The notes beneath the pieces were generated by a model. That model made no database searches. It saw only the letters and a list, made by a program, of their open reading frames with translations, and was not told the origin of the DNA. A DNA stretch of 7,559 bases. Source: Bacteroidales bacterium (lineage in GTDB: Bacteria > Bacteroidota > Bacteroidia > Bacteroidales > UBA10428). Below are positions 1-6,744 of the stretch, piece after piece. Each line of letters starts with the position of its first letter. The first letter of the stretch is position 1. The stretch covers positions 1-7,559 of the forward strand of contig JAFGOZ010000213.1 in assembly GCA_016926235.1 (NCBI GenBank). Reading direction: 5' to 3'. The translations under genes were made by a program, and so were the position numbers.

Positions 1-133
1 CAATTAGAAACTTATTTTGTCCTACCTGATTTTATCAGATATTTTTTCAAACGGTGTTTTTAGGTATTTATATTTTCATTTTCAATAAAAATCATTGACC
101 CTGATTTTACATTTCATTAAAATTGAAACGAAA

Positions 134-178
134 TGCGGTAAAACTACAACATTGGGCAATGTTCACATATGCACCGCA
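134..178. repeat. nested inverted repeats upstream of the operon
   Basis: Two inverted repeats lie one inside the other. The inner arms AACATTG (148-154) and CAATGTT (157-163) are perfect complements separated by only two G bases. The outer arms TGCGGT (134-139) and ACCGCA (173-178) are also perfect complements. A pyrimidine-rich stretch with a run of five T follows at about 182-191. The whole could fold as a two-tier RNA hairpin, which would suit a terminator of an upstream gene or a small structured RNA. The tight inner 16-base dyad could equally be a protein-binding operator. The sequence does not decide between these. Confidence 0.4.
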
Positions 179-247
179 GTTCTCTTTTTCCTTCAAATGT
201 GAGGGAAAATGGGACTGACGGTGCGTGAGCCGTGGGGGAGGAAATAG

Positions 248-409
248 GTTCACAAAGGTGTTGCTCGTCGTGAAAGGGATAAACTGGGTTTTTCCGATAT
301 ATAAAAGGGGCTAGAAATCGATGCGATCAGGCTGATCTTGGCAAAATATGGGTTTGGTACTATGTTTGATGTTAAAAAGTGTATGTTGGTATTAGTACGG
401 ATTATTGTT
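248..409 (+). pseudogene. possible decayed coding remnant
   Basis: One frame reads as protein-like sequence interrupted by a stop: VHKGVARRERDKLGFSDI (248-301), TAA at 302-304, then KGLEIDAIRLILAKYGFG (305-358) and further residues to a TGA at 410-412. The mix of charged and hydrophobic residues looks more like protein than random AT-rich translation. There is no start codon with a ribosome binding site, a TAG lies just upstream at 245-247, and no family is recognised. It could be the end of a broken gene left by earlier rearrangement. Chance reading of non-coding DNA is a serious alternative. Confidence 0.2.
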
Positions 410-454
410 TGAAAAAAACCAAATATGAAGTCAATTATAAAGCAGGAATTAAAC

Positions 455-766
455 ATGGATACAAGATCAAAAATCACTTTTAGAGAACTAGAGGAAAGAG
501 TCAATATTGATGAAGTGAAAGAAATTATTTCTGATTTTAAGCTTTCAGGTATGGGTAACTTCTTTACATCTGATATCATTAAAAAATATACAGGAAGTTT
601 TGAAAAAAACAGCTGTACACCGGCAGCTCATTCGTTCAATGCGAATTTTGGGAAACTACTAAAGCAGGATGAGGGCTATTTTAGAATCAAGGAGATTCGT
701 AAATCGGCTTCAACAAAAGATGATAGTGGTGAATCCACACATTCTTCTGAGGAGAGCTTTCAATAA
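455..766 (+). CDS. small probable winged-helix protein, first gene of the DUF4007 operon
   Basis: This gene encodes about 103 residues with no family I can name. I chose the ATG at 455 because AGGA (444-447) lies 7 bases before it; the in-frame ATG at 425 has no ribosome binding site. Residues 12-75 look mostly helical, and the stretch FFTSDIIKKYTGSF followed by TPAAHSFNANFGKLLK resembles a compact helix-turn-helix or winged-helix fold, with residues 56-70 as a possible recognition helix. The last 20 residues are rich in Ser, Glu and Asp and are probably disordered. It lies 114 bases before the DUF4007 gene on the same strand. A role as transcriptional regulator or small DNA-binding subunit of the system is an inference from fold and position. 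No signal peptide or membrane segment is seen. Confidence 0.7.
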   Translation: MDTRSKITFRELEERVNIDEVKEIISDFKLSGMGNFFTSDIIKKYTGSFEKNSCTPAAHSFNANFGKLLKQDEGYFRIKEIRKSASTKDDSGESTHSSEESFQ

Positions 767-880
767 TATTTTCTTTATTGTATATTCATATTTGCATAAC
801 GATTGATTTTGAGAAATTAGTTGCCAGGTTGTCTGCTTATTTTAATGCACTTCTGAACATGAATTTATAGGTAGCGGTAA

Positions 881-1801
881 ATGAAGCACAATGTCAATAT
901 CCATGAATTTATTAACCAGGGTTCATTAGGGTCACATGAGACGTTTGTTCCAAGATTCAGTTGGTTAAAAAAAGGTTATAATCTCTTAAATGAAAACGGA
1001 CATATATTTCAGGATCCCGATGCCATTGAGAAATTGGGAGTCGGAAAAAACATGGTTCGTTCGATACGGTTCTGGTGTCTGGCATTTAAAATTGCAGAAA
1101 TTGATCCCAACACTTCCGGCACAGTTCGACCAACCAATTTAGGTCAATCATTATTAGATGATGATGGGTGGGATCCGTATTTGGAAGATTTAGCAAGCTT
1201 GTGGTTACTACACTGGCAACTATTCGTTCCTCCACTAAGTTTTGTTTCTGTGCCTTTGGCATTTAATTTTTGTTCATTACCAGAATTTTCCACTCAAGAT
1301 TTTGGTGCCTCGCTTGTACAAAACACTCTTAAGTACGATAAACTGGCAAAACTATCTGATAGCTCGAAAATGAAGGATGCATCAAGTATCATTCGAACAT
1401 ATATAAATACCAATGAAAAAACGGAGATCAGAAGTCAGTTCGAAGATTTACAACTAATCACCGGGTTGGATCATAACAACAGTTATTGTTTTAACCTGGA
1501 ACAGAAAAGCACATTACCACCGATTCTATTTTTGGCGGCCTGTTTATCATATTTATTTTACTATTATCAGTACCAGAATAGTATTTCCTTAAGCCGTCTT
1601 GTATACGATATCAACTCACCAGGTGTTGCATTTAAATTGTCGGAGACAGATTGTGGGAATTTACTTGAATCAGCAATGGGTGCCATTGAAAATATAAGCT
1701 TTATTGAAAGTACTGGTATTCGTCAACTTCAATTCCATGGAGAACCACAAGAACTCTATTGGAAATGTATTCAGGCTTATTACGGAGATTCAAAGCAATG
1801 A
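881..1801 (+). CDS. DUF4007 family protein
   Basis: This is a 306-residue soluble protein recognised as DUF4007 from its N-terminal half: GSHETFVPRFSWLKKGY (residues 17-33), then DAIEKLGVGKNMVRSIRFW (47-65), then PTNLGQSLLDDDGWDPYLED (84-103) and SLWLLHWQLF (106-115). These blocks are typical of the family, and the length fits. The molecular role is unknown. The basic GVGKNMVRSIRFW segment has a helix-turn-helix look and suggests nucleic-acid contact, which is inference; it is not a Walker A motif. From memory, DUF4007 genes occur in defence islands, often near sulfurtransferase (PAPS reductase-like) genes and large ATPases. Here the ATPase follows directly through an ATGA overlap, but no sulfurtransferase is visible. 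ATAGGT at 867-872, 8 bases before the ATG, is a modest ribosome binding site. The gene looks intact. Confidence 0.85.
   Translation: MKHNVNIHEFINQGSLGSHETFVPRFSWLKKGYNLLNENGHIFQDPDAIEKLGVGKNMVRSIRFWCLAFKIAEIDPNTSGTVRPTNLGQSLLDDDGWDPYLEDLASLWLLHWQLFVPPLSFVSVPLAFNFCSLPEFSTQDFGASLVQNTLKYDKLAKLSDSSKMKDASSIIRTYINTNEKTEIRSQFEDLQLITGLDHNNSYCFNLEQKSTLPPILFLAACLSYLFYYYQYQNSISLSRLVYDINSPGVAFKLSETDCGNLLESAMGAIENISFIESTGIRQLQFHGEPQELYWKCIQAYYGDSKQ
1784..1801 (+). promoter_or_regulatory. ribosome binding site and ATGA stop-start overlap
   Basis: GGAGA (1784-1788) lies 9 bases before the ATG at 1798, which shares bases with the TGA stop of the DUF4007 gene. This arrangement is typical of translational coupling and fixes the ATPase start at 1798 rather than at the in-frame ATG at 1759, which would create a 43-base overlap. 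Confidence 0.75.
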
Positions 1802-2535
1802 AATTGTCAAGCGTTGTTAAAATAAACTATCGTGCAGCGCGATCGGTAAATTTAGAACGGGATCAAAACGATATTGATCGTTTAAAAAATTATCAACTGA
1901 CCCAACAAGGTACTAAAATAATCAAAAGATTTGTGGAATCTCTTGAAGGTGAACCAGTTAATGCGTGGAGTTTAACTGGCCTTTATGGGATGGGTAAATC
2001 ATCATTCGCCAATTTTTTATTGAATTTGTGTAAACCGAAAAATGATATCAACCATATAACTGCAGTAAATCAGTTAAAAAAGAAGGATGGGTACCTTGCT
2101 ATTAAATATGTTGAGGTATTGGCGGCATTCGGCTCAAACGCACCGCTTTTTCCGATTTTTGTCACTGCAAAATATGAGTCTCTAAATTCTGCATTACTGT
2201 CAGGCCTATCGCAGGCACTTGATTTAGAGATAAAACATCCGCAATTTAAGGAAATCCAAAATCAGATTGATTCATCATTGCATACAGGAAAAGTGAAATC
2301 AACTGAAGTACTTACAGTTTATAAAAGAGTACAAAATATCATAGAAAAACCAATAGTACTCATTATTGATGAATTTGGAAAAATTTTAGAGTATCAGTCT
2401 CACAGACCAAAAGAAGGTGATATCTTTGCCATTCAATTATTGGCAGAATCCCATAATACCTACATCTGGCTGTGTTTACATCAAAGTTTCGACGAATATG
2501 CGATGACTCTTTCTAATAAATTAAGGAATGTGTAA
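1798..2535 (+). CDS. large defence-type P-loop ATPase, N-terminal fragment
   Basis: The 245-residue product carries a full nucleotide-binding core. The Walker A motif GLYGMGKSS is at residues 61-69 with Lys67 as the phosphate-binding lysine, and the Walker B motif IVLIIDEFGK is at 186-195 with Asp191 and Glu192. A following LHQSFDEYA block (227-235) matches the sensor-like region of very large ATPases found beside DUF4007 genes and, more loosely, those of BREX (BrxC/PglY-like) and related systems. In such proteins this block is soon followed by a conserved segment of the kind EWxKxQGRF and several hundred more residues. Here the frame ends at LRNV and that segment appears in none of the three forward frames, so this is a break and not a simple frameshift. 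The likely remainder lies at 4623-6731, beyond two unrelated genes. The fragment is probably translated, coupled to DUF4007, but its function is doubtful. Confidence 0.8.
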   Translation: MKLSSVVKINYRAARSVNLERDQNDIDRLKNYQLTQQGTKIIKRFVESLEGEPVNAWSLTGLYGMGKSSFANFLLNLCKPKNDINHITAVNQLKKKDGYLAIKYVEVLAAFGSNAPLFPIFVTAKYESLNSALLSGLSQALDLEIKHPQFKEIQNQIDSSLHTGKVKSTEVLTVYKRVQNIIEKPIVLIIDEFGKILEYQSHRPKEGDIFAIQLLAESHNTYIWLCLHQSFDEYAMTLSNKLRNV

Positions 2536-2605
2536 CAAATGAATAATTTTATAGTACATCCAAATACATATTTAAAATATAGCATAGGTTTTTCTTAGAA
2601 TAATT
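2536..2605. other. left junction and leader of the inserted cassette
   Basis: These 70 bases are very AT-rich and separate the broken ATPase from the HNH gene. The run TATTTAAAATATAGC (2569-2583) could be a promoter element for the cassette, being either a -10-rich bacterial region or an archaeal TATA-like box some 25-35 bases before the HNH start. A 19-codon frame from ATG 2539 is probably meaningless. I see no terminal inverted repeat and no target-site duplication. Confidence 0.35.
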
Positions 2606-3682
2606 ATGGAGGACAAAAAAATATTACCTTCAGATTTACATCTGCCAATAAATTTACTTGCGTCGGTTTTTAATAGAACGACTGCGACCTATAAATATTA
2701 CTGGTTTTTGTCGATTCTGGAACTTGTAGCTCAGACACCCAACAGATTAATCTTTCCAATCAGATCAATATTAAGCCGAATGATCGGCAATGTTTGGTAT
2801 CCTGTCCATTATTATAGAATATCTTTTGGACTTGCTGACCTGTTAAGATATAATACAATAGAAATCCAAAAGCAAACCAAGCTACCCATTGATGAAGATA
2901 AGGAAAAACTATACCAGAATCTTATAAATAATACTGATCACTATGTTGTGAATTTAATAATGCATTTCGGTAAATATGTTCCATTTCGGTTTCTAAGTCC
3001 CTGGTTTCCCGGGGCAAATAACAGAGAGGTTGTTAATTTTTCATCAGATTTTAAAAACTGCTGTTTGTATAAAGTTGATATTCAGAAAGATCAAATACAA
3101 ATTAATCCTAATTGGTCTGAATATCTTGTCTCGAACAACAGAATACTAAGAGATTTCTGTTATTGGAACCTTATACTTTATCTACAGGCAAAAAATCCTA
3201 ATGTCCCTGATATTGCCAACAAACTGATAAAACCAGTAAGTCGGGAAAGCATGACACGTCAGCGCCGTTTTTGGGATACAGTATTTATGAACAGTGAATC
3301 CCCACGGTGTATTTATACAGGCAAACCGCTGTTGATTTCAGATTATGTACTGGAGCATTTCATTCCTTGGAGTTTTGTATCACATAATCTGATTTGGAAT
3401 CTTGTTCCGGTGACGCAGACCGTGAACAGTTCAAAAAGTAACCGACTACCGCAGATTGACCGCTTTCTTGAGCCGTTTGTCAACGTTCAGAAACGGGCAG
3501 TTCAGACGGTATATCGATTACGTCCGCGGGATAAGATATTAGAGGATTATTTGGTCTTGGGAGAATCCATTCCAAAGATATTAACTTTGTCAATGCTGGA
3601 ATTTCGAGAGAGGTACCGAAAATTGTTAACGCCACTTGTACAGATTGCTGAAAATATGGGTTATGAATACTGGAGAGTGTGA
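2606..3682 (+). CDS. HNH endonuclease domain protein
   Basis: The 358-residue protein has a helical N-terminal domain opening with LPINLLASVFNRTTATYKYY (residues 13-32), and a C-terminal HNH nuclease. The nuclease reads CIYTGK (235-240), EHFIPWSF (250-257), WNLVP (264-268) and NSSKSNRLP (274-282). His251 is the likely catalytic histidine, Asn265 the middle asparagine and Asn274/Lys277 the last position. The usual Asp before the His appears here as Glu250, a conservative change. Related proteins are annotated as HNH endonuclease domain-containing. They are expected to cut DNA, but the substrate is unknown. The gene is 3 bases from the methyltransferase-HIT gene, so the two form an operon. No ribosome binding site precedes ATG 2606; a strong GGAGG lies just inside the frame. 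Base composition rises from about 30% G+C (2881-2940) to 45% (3241-3300) within the gene. Confidence 0.85.
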   Translation: MEDKKILPSDLHLPINLLASVFNRTTATYKYYWFLSILELVAQTPNRLIFPIRSILSRMIGNVWYPVHYYRISFGLADLLRYNTIEIQKQTKLPIDEDKEKLYQNLINNTDHYVVNLIMHFGKYVPFRFLSPWFPGANNREVVNFSSDFKNCCLYKVDIQKDQIQINPNWSEYLVSNNRILRDFCYWNLILYLQAKNPNVPDIANKLIKPVSRESMTRQRRFWDTVFMNSESPRCIYTGKPLLISDYVLEHFIPWSFVSHNLIWNLVPVTQTVNSSKSNRLPQIDRFLEPFVNVQKRAVQTVYRLRPRDKILEDYLVLGESIPKILTLSMLEFRERYRKLLTPLVQIAENMGYEYWRV

Positions 3683-3688
3683 ATAATG
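3672..3688 (+). promoter_or_regulatory. ribosome binding site of the methyltransferase-HIT gene
   Basis: GGAGAG (3672-3677) lies inside the end of the HNH gene, 8 bases before ATG 3686 and 11 before the in-frame ATG 3689. It supports the 3686 start and translation of both genes from one message. Confidence 0.6.
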
Positions 3689-4558
3689 ATGAAGAAACCT
3701 ATAAACCATTCCCATCTGACCGCAAAGCAGCGAATGTCGCTGTCGTTTCCGGTTCGATGGCTATGGCAAAATGGTTTATTAAAAGGCCGAATACTGGACT
3801 TCGGATGTGGGTTTGGCTCTGACGTGAAATTATTGTATGAAAAGGACATGGATATTTGCGGTTATGATAAACATTTTTTTCCAGAAAAACCGAAAGGCAG
3901 ATTTGATACCATCATTTGCAGTTATGTACTGAATGTTTTACAACCTGATGAACAGCCATATGTTTTGATGGACATTTGTGAAATGCTGAATAAATCGGGC
4001 ATTGCTTACTACGTTGTGCGCCGGGATATCCTGTACGAGGGTTTCCGAATGCATAAAATTCACAAGCAGACAACCTATCAATGTAATGTACTTCTGCCAT
4101 TTAAAAGTCTTTTTATAAATAAATTTTGTGAAATTTATGAATATCGACATTACAATGTCGTTAAGAATAATAATTCGGATTGTCCCTTTTGCTGTCCTGA
4201 TGGTGAAATGGGATTGATTACAGAGACGGCAAGGACGTTCGCTGTTTTTGATAAATATCCAGTTAGTTTGGGCCACGGGCTTGTTATTCCTAAGCGGCAT
4301 GTGTCAGATTATTTTGAATTGTCGGTTTGTGAACAGAGGGCGTGCTGGATTGTGGTGAACCGGGTAAAAGAAATTCTTACGCAGGAGCATCAGCCGGATG
4401 GGTTTAATGTTGGAGTCAATGTCGGAAATGCCAGCGGGCAGACTGTCCCACATGTGCATATTCATGTGATTCCCCGATATAATTATGATGTATGTGATCC
4501 CACTGGTGGAGTGCGGAATGTGATTCCAGAGAAAGGGAATTATTTAATCATTAGTTAA
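3686..4558 (+). CDS. class I SAM-dependent methyltransferase / HIT domain fusion
   Basis: This 290-residue protein joins two enzymes. The N-terminal half is a class I methyltransferase: the SAM-binding motif ILDFGCGFGSD is at residues 36-46, an acidic residue ending strand 2 is Asp61, and motif IV reads DTIICSYVLNVL (74-85). There is no NPPY or DPPY, so it does not look like an N6-adenine or N4-cytosine DNA methylase. The C-terminal half is a HIT domain: CPFC (166-169) is a probable zinc pair, HGLVIPKRH (197-205) follows, and the histidine triad HVHIHVI (256-262) has His258 as the expected nucleophile. It ends GGVRNVIPEKGNY (274-286), usual for bacterial and archaeal HIT proteins. HIT enzymes split or transfer nucleoside monophosphates. 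Fusions of this kind are annotated in databases as bifunctional methyltransferase/HIT proteins, but I know of no established substrate. The gene follows the HNH gene by 3 bases and is more G+C-rich than the ATPase fragments. Confidence 0.9.
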   Translation: MMKKPINHSHLTAKQRMSLSFPVRWLWQNGLLKGRILDFGCGFGSDVKLLYEKDMDICGYDKHFFPEKPKGRFDTIICSYVLNVLQPDEQPYVLMDICEMLNKSGIAYYVVRRDILYEGFRMHKIHKQTTYQCNVLLPFKSLFINKFCEIYEYRHYNVVKNNNSDCPFCCPDGEMGLITETARTFAVFDKYPVSLGHGLVIPKRHVSDYFELSVCEQRACWIVVNRVKEILTQEHQPDGFNVGVNVGNASGQTVPHVHIHVIPRYNYDVCDPTGGVRNVIPEKGNYLIIS

Positions 4559-4622
4559 AACAATTTCCAAAATAACTGATTATAAACACAATATTACTTA
4601 ACATATAAGATGAAGAAATTAA
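4559..4622. other. right junction between the cassette and the ATPase fragment
   Basis: AT-rich spacer with no gene, no hairpin with a T run, and no copy of the left-junction sequence that I can see. The frame of the downstream ATPase fragment opens just after a TAA at 4620-4622, so the breakpoint probably lies close to here. Confidence 0.35.
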
Positions 4623-4748
4623 TACCTTTTTTGTGATTGTCTTTTTGGCCATATTGATAAGCAAGAAAGTGCAAAATACGGCAATCATTTACTTAATTAT
4701 AAGTCCAAAATTAAAGATCAAATTGATCAAGTTTCCAATCGATTAATT
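4623..4748 (+). pseudogene. upstream coding extension of the ATPase C-terminal fragment
   Basis: This stretch is in frame with the fragment starting at 4749 and has no stop. It translates as YLFCDCLFGHIDKQESAKYG followed by NHLLNYKSKIKDQIDQVSNR and LI, running into VERHYISF. It has no ATG, and the protein-like pattern (a helix with alternating charge) suggests the coding sequence was once continuous with sequence now missing to the left. Confidence 0.45.
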
Positions 4749-6731
4749 GTGGAAAGACATTACATAAGTTTTAGTGATATTCAACTTCAATCAGTGAGAA
4801 TAAAAGATGCGACAAAATCCATTTTCTCACAATTATATACATCACCAATTTCTTTCCCGTTCGATGGATTTCATACATCAAAAGGGAATGCTGCTGCAGA
4901 TTGTAAACTTTTTATTGTAAACCTTATAAAAGGACAATTTAGTCATAGCTGGTATACATCTCAACATATTAGGATGAAAAACCGTGCAGATACTGTTTTA
5001 AGTAAGAAATGGAAAGTATTATCTCGTGATGGTTCGGTTGCGTTTAAACCACAAAATGAATTAATAAGTTCAATTGTAAGTGATATAGAAACACAAATAA
5101 AATCTGGAAAAAACATAAATCTTGCAGATTTATTTTCCCAATACTGTCTTCCTCCGTATACAGGAAATATTGCCTCAATTGGATTAATATTGGGAGTTTA
5201 TTGCGCCCCTAGACATGAATCTTTATCTATCATATTCAATGGTCAATTAATAACATTATCTCAATGGCTTAAAGAAGCATTTAAGGGAAATTATCTCGAT
5301 TTAGAAGTATTAAAAAAATCACATCTTCACCAATTAATTGAAGGACCAAGTGATGGGTGGAAATACCTTTTAGAGGAGTGGAAAAAAGTTACTACTCATG
5401 TTGAGATTGTGAATTATTTTCATAAATCAAAAGCACTCGAATTAACAAATCCTGTTCCTAGTAGTCTATTTTATTTGTTGGAAAGTTTACGGAAAGATGC
5501 AGAATATTCAGAAAACACTCTTAATAATTTAAAAATTGTCGAAGTTCAACACACTGAAAAATTAGAGAAGGGAATTAGTGATAAGGATATTTGTAATATT
5601 AGTTGGGCAGGTGCAGATTTTGTAAAATTAAAGCTGAAGTTGCAGGCAAAGCTTGAGAAATGGACAGAAGAACAAATCCATAAATATGATAATGATATTG
5701 AAAAGGCACGATTAAATATAATGGATTTATTTCCATTGTGGTTAAAAAACATAAAACCCTTTGGCACCAATCCAAGCGATTTATCTCAATTTGATTATAA
5801 AATGGCAAAAGTAATTGAAAATCTTGAAAAATTGGATATGGAATCTGAAAAAAATGAATTGCAAATCCAAAAGGATAAAATTGTAAAGGGGTATCAGCGT
5901 TATCAGGCATTGCATGGCTTACTTGAAGAAACAGGAGCCTGGCTTAAAAGACACGAATCCGGAGTTCCAATATCAAGAATTATTGAATTAACAATGTTAA
6001 TAGAAGAAATAAATCAATATGAATCGAAGTTAAATGAATATAAAATATTAGTTAAATCTGAGGATATCGATAATGCCTTGAGCAGGTTTTCCAAACTTAA
6101 AGAGCAATATTTGACTAGAAAACAGGATTTTATGAGTCAGGCCAGCAAAATATATGATGATAATTTTATTATTAAAAACGGGCTCGCTATCGCAGTAGAA
6201 ACAATAGAATCACTAAAAATTACTTTCCAAGGATCTGACCAAGATTCCGAAGATTTTGAAGACTTCTTAACCGAATTAGGCCATATCAAAGATTTGCTTT
6301 CACTCATAGATAGCTTACAATTAAGCTGGAAGGATTTTGATACTAAAATAAAAGTGTTCATTGATAAAAATAAACTAGCCTGGGAAAACAAAGATATTCC
6401 ATGGTCACTTGAAGAGATTATTAATAGTGAAAAACAATCAATCATTCAAAAAAGAAATAAACAAAGTAAATTATGGAAAAATGAATTAATTAAAGAATCC
6501 AAGTTACTTGAGGAATTAAATACTAGCCAATTGAACAATTTATTGGATAAAATAAATACTCTACCGCCATATGTTACTAATGACGATGGTGACGAATTAA
6601 AGGCTTTGAGACCGAAAGTGGTTGAAATGCTAAATACTAAAAAGGTAGATTGGCTACTTGAAGTATTTAGTGGATTGTCTAAAGATATACAAAAAACTGT
6701 TTATAAGAAATTAAGTGATATGATTAAATAA
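4749..6731 (+). CDS. large defence-type ATPase, C-terminal fragment
   Basis: From the GTG at 4749 the product has 660 residues, but the frame is open from 4623 and the extra residues (GHIDKQESAKYGNHLLNYKS onward) also look like real protein, so the start is arbitrary. No ribosome binding site precedes the GTG. The blocks FPFDGFHTSKGNAAAD (residues 36-51) and CLPPYTGNIASIGLILG (133-149) match, to my reading, the post-ATPase region of large P-loop proteins of DUF4007-type and related defence systems. There is no Walker motif. Residues 290-470 are strongly helical and charged, with coiled-coil character. It therefore fits as the C-terminal part of the ATPase whose N-terminal 245 residues are at 1798-2535, cut off by the HNH/methyltransferase-HIT pair. 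The two frames differ and a middle segment seems lost, so a joined protein cannot be made. It is likely a pseudogene half; a separate subunit is the less likely alternative. Confidence 0.7.
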   Translation: MERHYISFSDIQLQSVRIKDATKSIFSQLYTSPISFPFDGFHTSKGNAAADCKLFIVNLIKGQFSHSWYTSQHIRMKNRADTVLSKKWKVLSRDGSVAFKPQNELISSIVSDIETQIKSGKNINLADLFSQYCLPPYTGNIASIGLILGVYCAPRHESLSIIFNGQLITLSQWLKEAFKGNYLDLEVLKKSHLHQLIEGPSDGWKYLLEEWKKVTTHVEIVNYFHKSKALELTNPVPSSLFYLLESLRKDAEYSENTLNNLKIVEVQHTEKLEKGISDKDICNISWAGADFVKLKLKLQAKLEKWTEEQIHKYDNDIEKARLNIMDLFPLWLKNIKPFGTNPSDLSQFDYKMAKVIENLEKLDMESEKNELQIQKDKIVKGYQRYQALHGLLEETGAWLKRHESGVPISRIIELTMLIEEINQYESKLNEYKILVKSEDIDNALSRFSKLKEQYLTRKQDFMSQASKIYDDNFIIKNGLAIAVETIESLKITFQGSDQDSEDFEDFLTELGHIKDLLSLIDSLQLSWKDFDTKIKVFIDKNKLAWENKDIPWSLEEIINSEKQSIIQKRNKQSKLWKNELIKESKLLEELNTSQLNNLLDKINTLPPYVTNDDGDELKALRPKVVEMLNTKKVDWLLEVFSGLSKDIQKTVYKKLSDMIK

Positions 6732-6744
6732 ATTGTTATAGACA

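Larger units (their letters stand above)
1..454. other. leader region without an intact gene
   Basis: No open frame here has both a credible start and protein-like content. The first 130 bases are very AT-rich and feature-poor. Bases 134-178 carry nested inverted repeats, 200-245 is G-rich, and 248-409 may be decayed coding sequence. The promoter of the following operon presumably lies in this stretch, but I see no convincing pair of -35 and -10 boxes at proper spacing. The AT-rich run TATATAAAAG (298-307) resembles an archaeal TATA box but is about 150 bases from the chosen start of the first gene. Confidence 0.6.

Noticed and set aside
200..245. Group II intron or retron RNA suggested by the G-rich stretch
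   Set aside because: It does not match a domain V pattern, and there is no reverse transcriptase in the window.
425..454. Earlier ATG start for the small first gene
   Set aside because: No ribosome binding site precedes it, whereas ATG 455 has AGGA at 7 bases.
250..579. Minus-strand open frame of 109 residues
   Set aside because: It lies opposite the first gene and its leader. The Ser/Leu/Ile-rich product is typical of an antisense shadow, and no ribosome binding site was seen.
1759..1797. Earlier ATG start for the ATPase
   Set aside because: It would overlap the DUF4007 gene by 43 bases without a ribosome binding site, while ATG 1798 has GGAGA and an ATGA overlap.
2539..2598. A 19-codon frame between the ATPase fragment and the HNH gene
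   Set aside because: Too short, no protein-like pattern, and the only upstream AAGGA is 11 bases away inside the ATPase end.
3661..4300. Three minus-strand open frames opposite the methyltransferase-HIT gene
   Set aside because: The plus-strand gene has clear motifs across this whole span; the antisense products have no recognisable pattern.
2536..4748. Insertion sequence or group II intron as the agent that split the ATPase
   Set aside because: No transposase, reverse transcriptase, terminal inverted repeats or target duplication could be found around the two genes; the mechanism stays unknown.
5546..6445. Minus-strand open frames opposite the ATPase C-terminal fragment
   Set aside because: They overlap a protein-like plus-strand frame, and their Phe/Ser-rich products are mirror images of AT-rich coding sequence.
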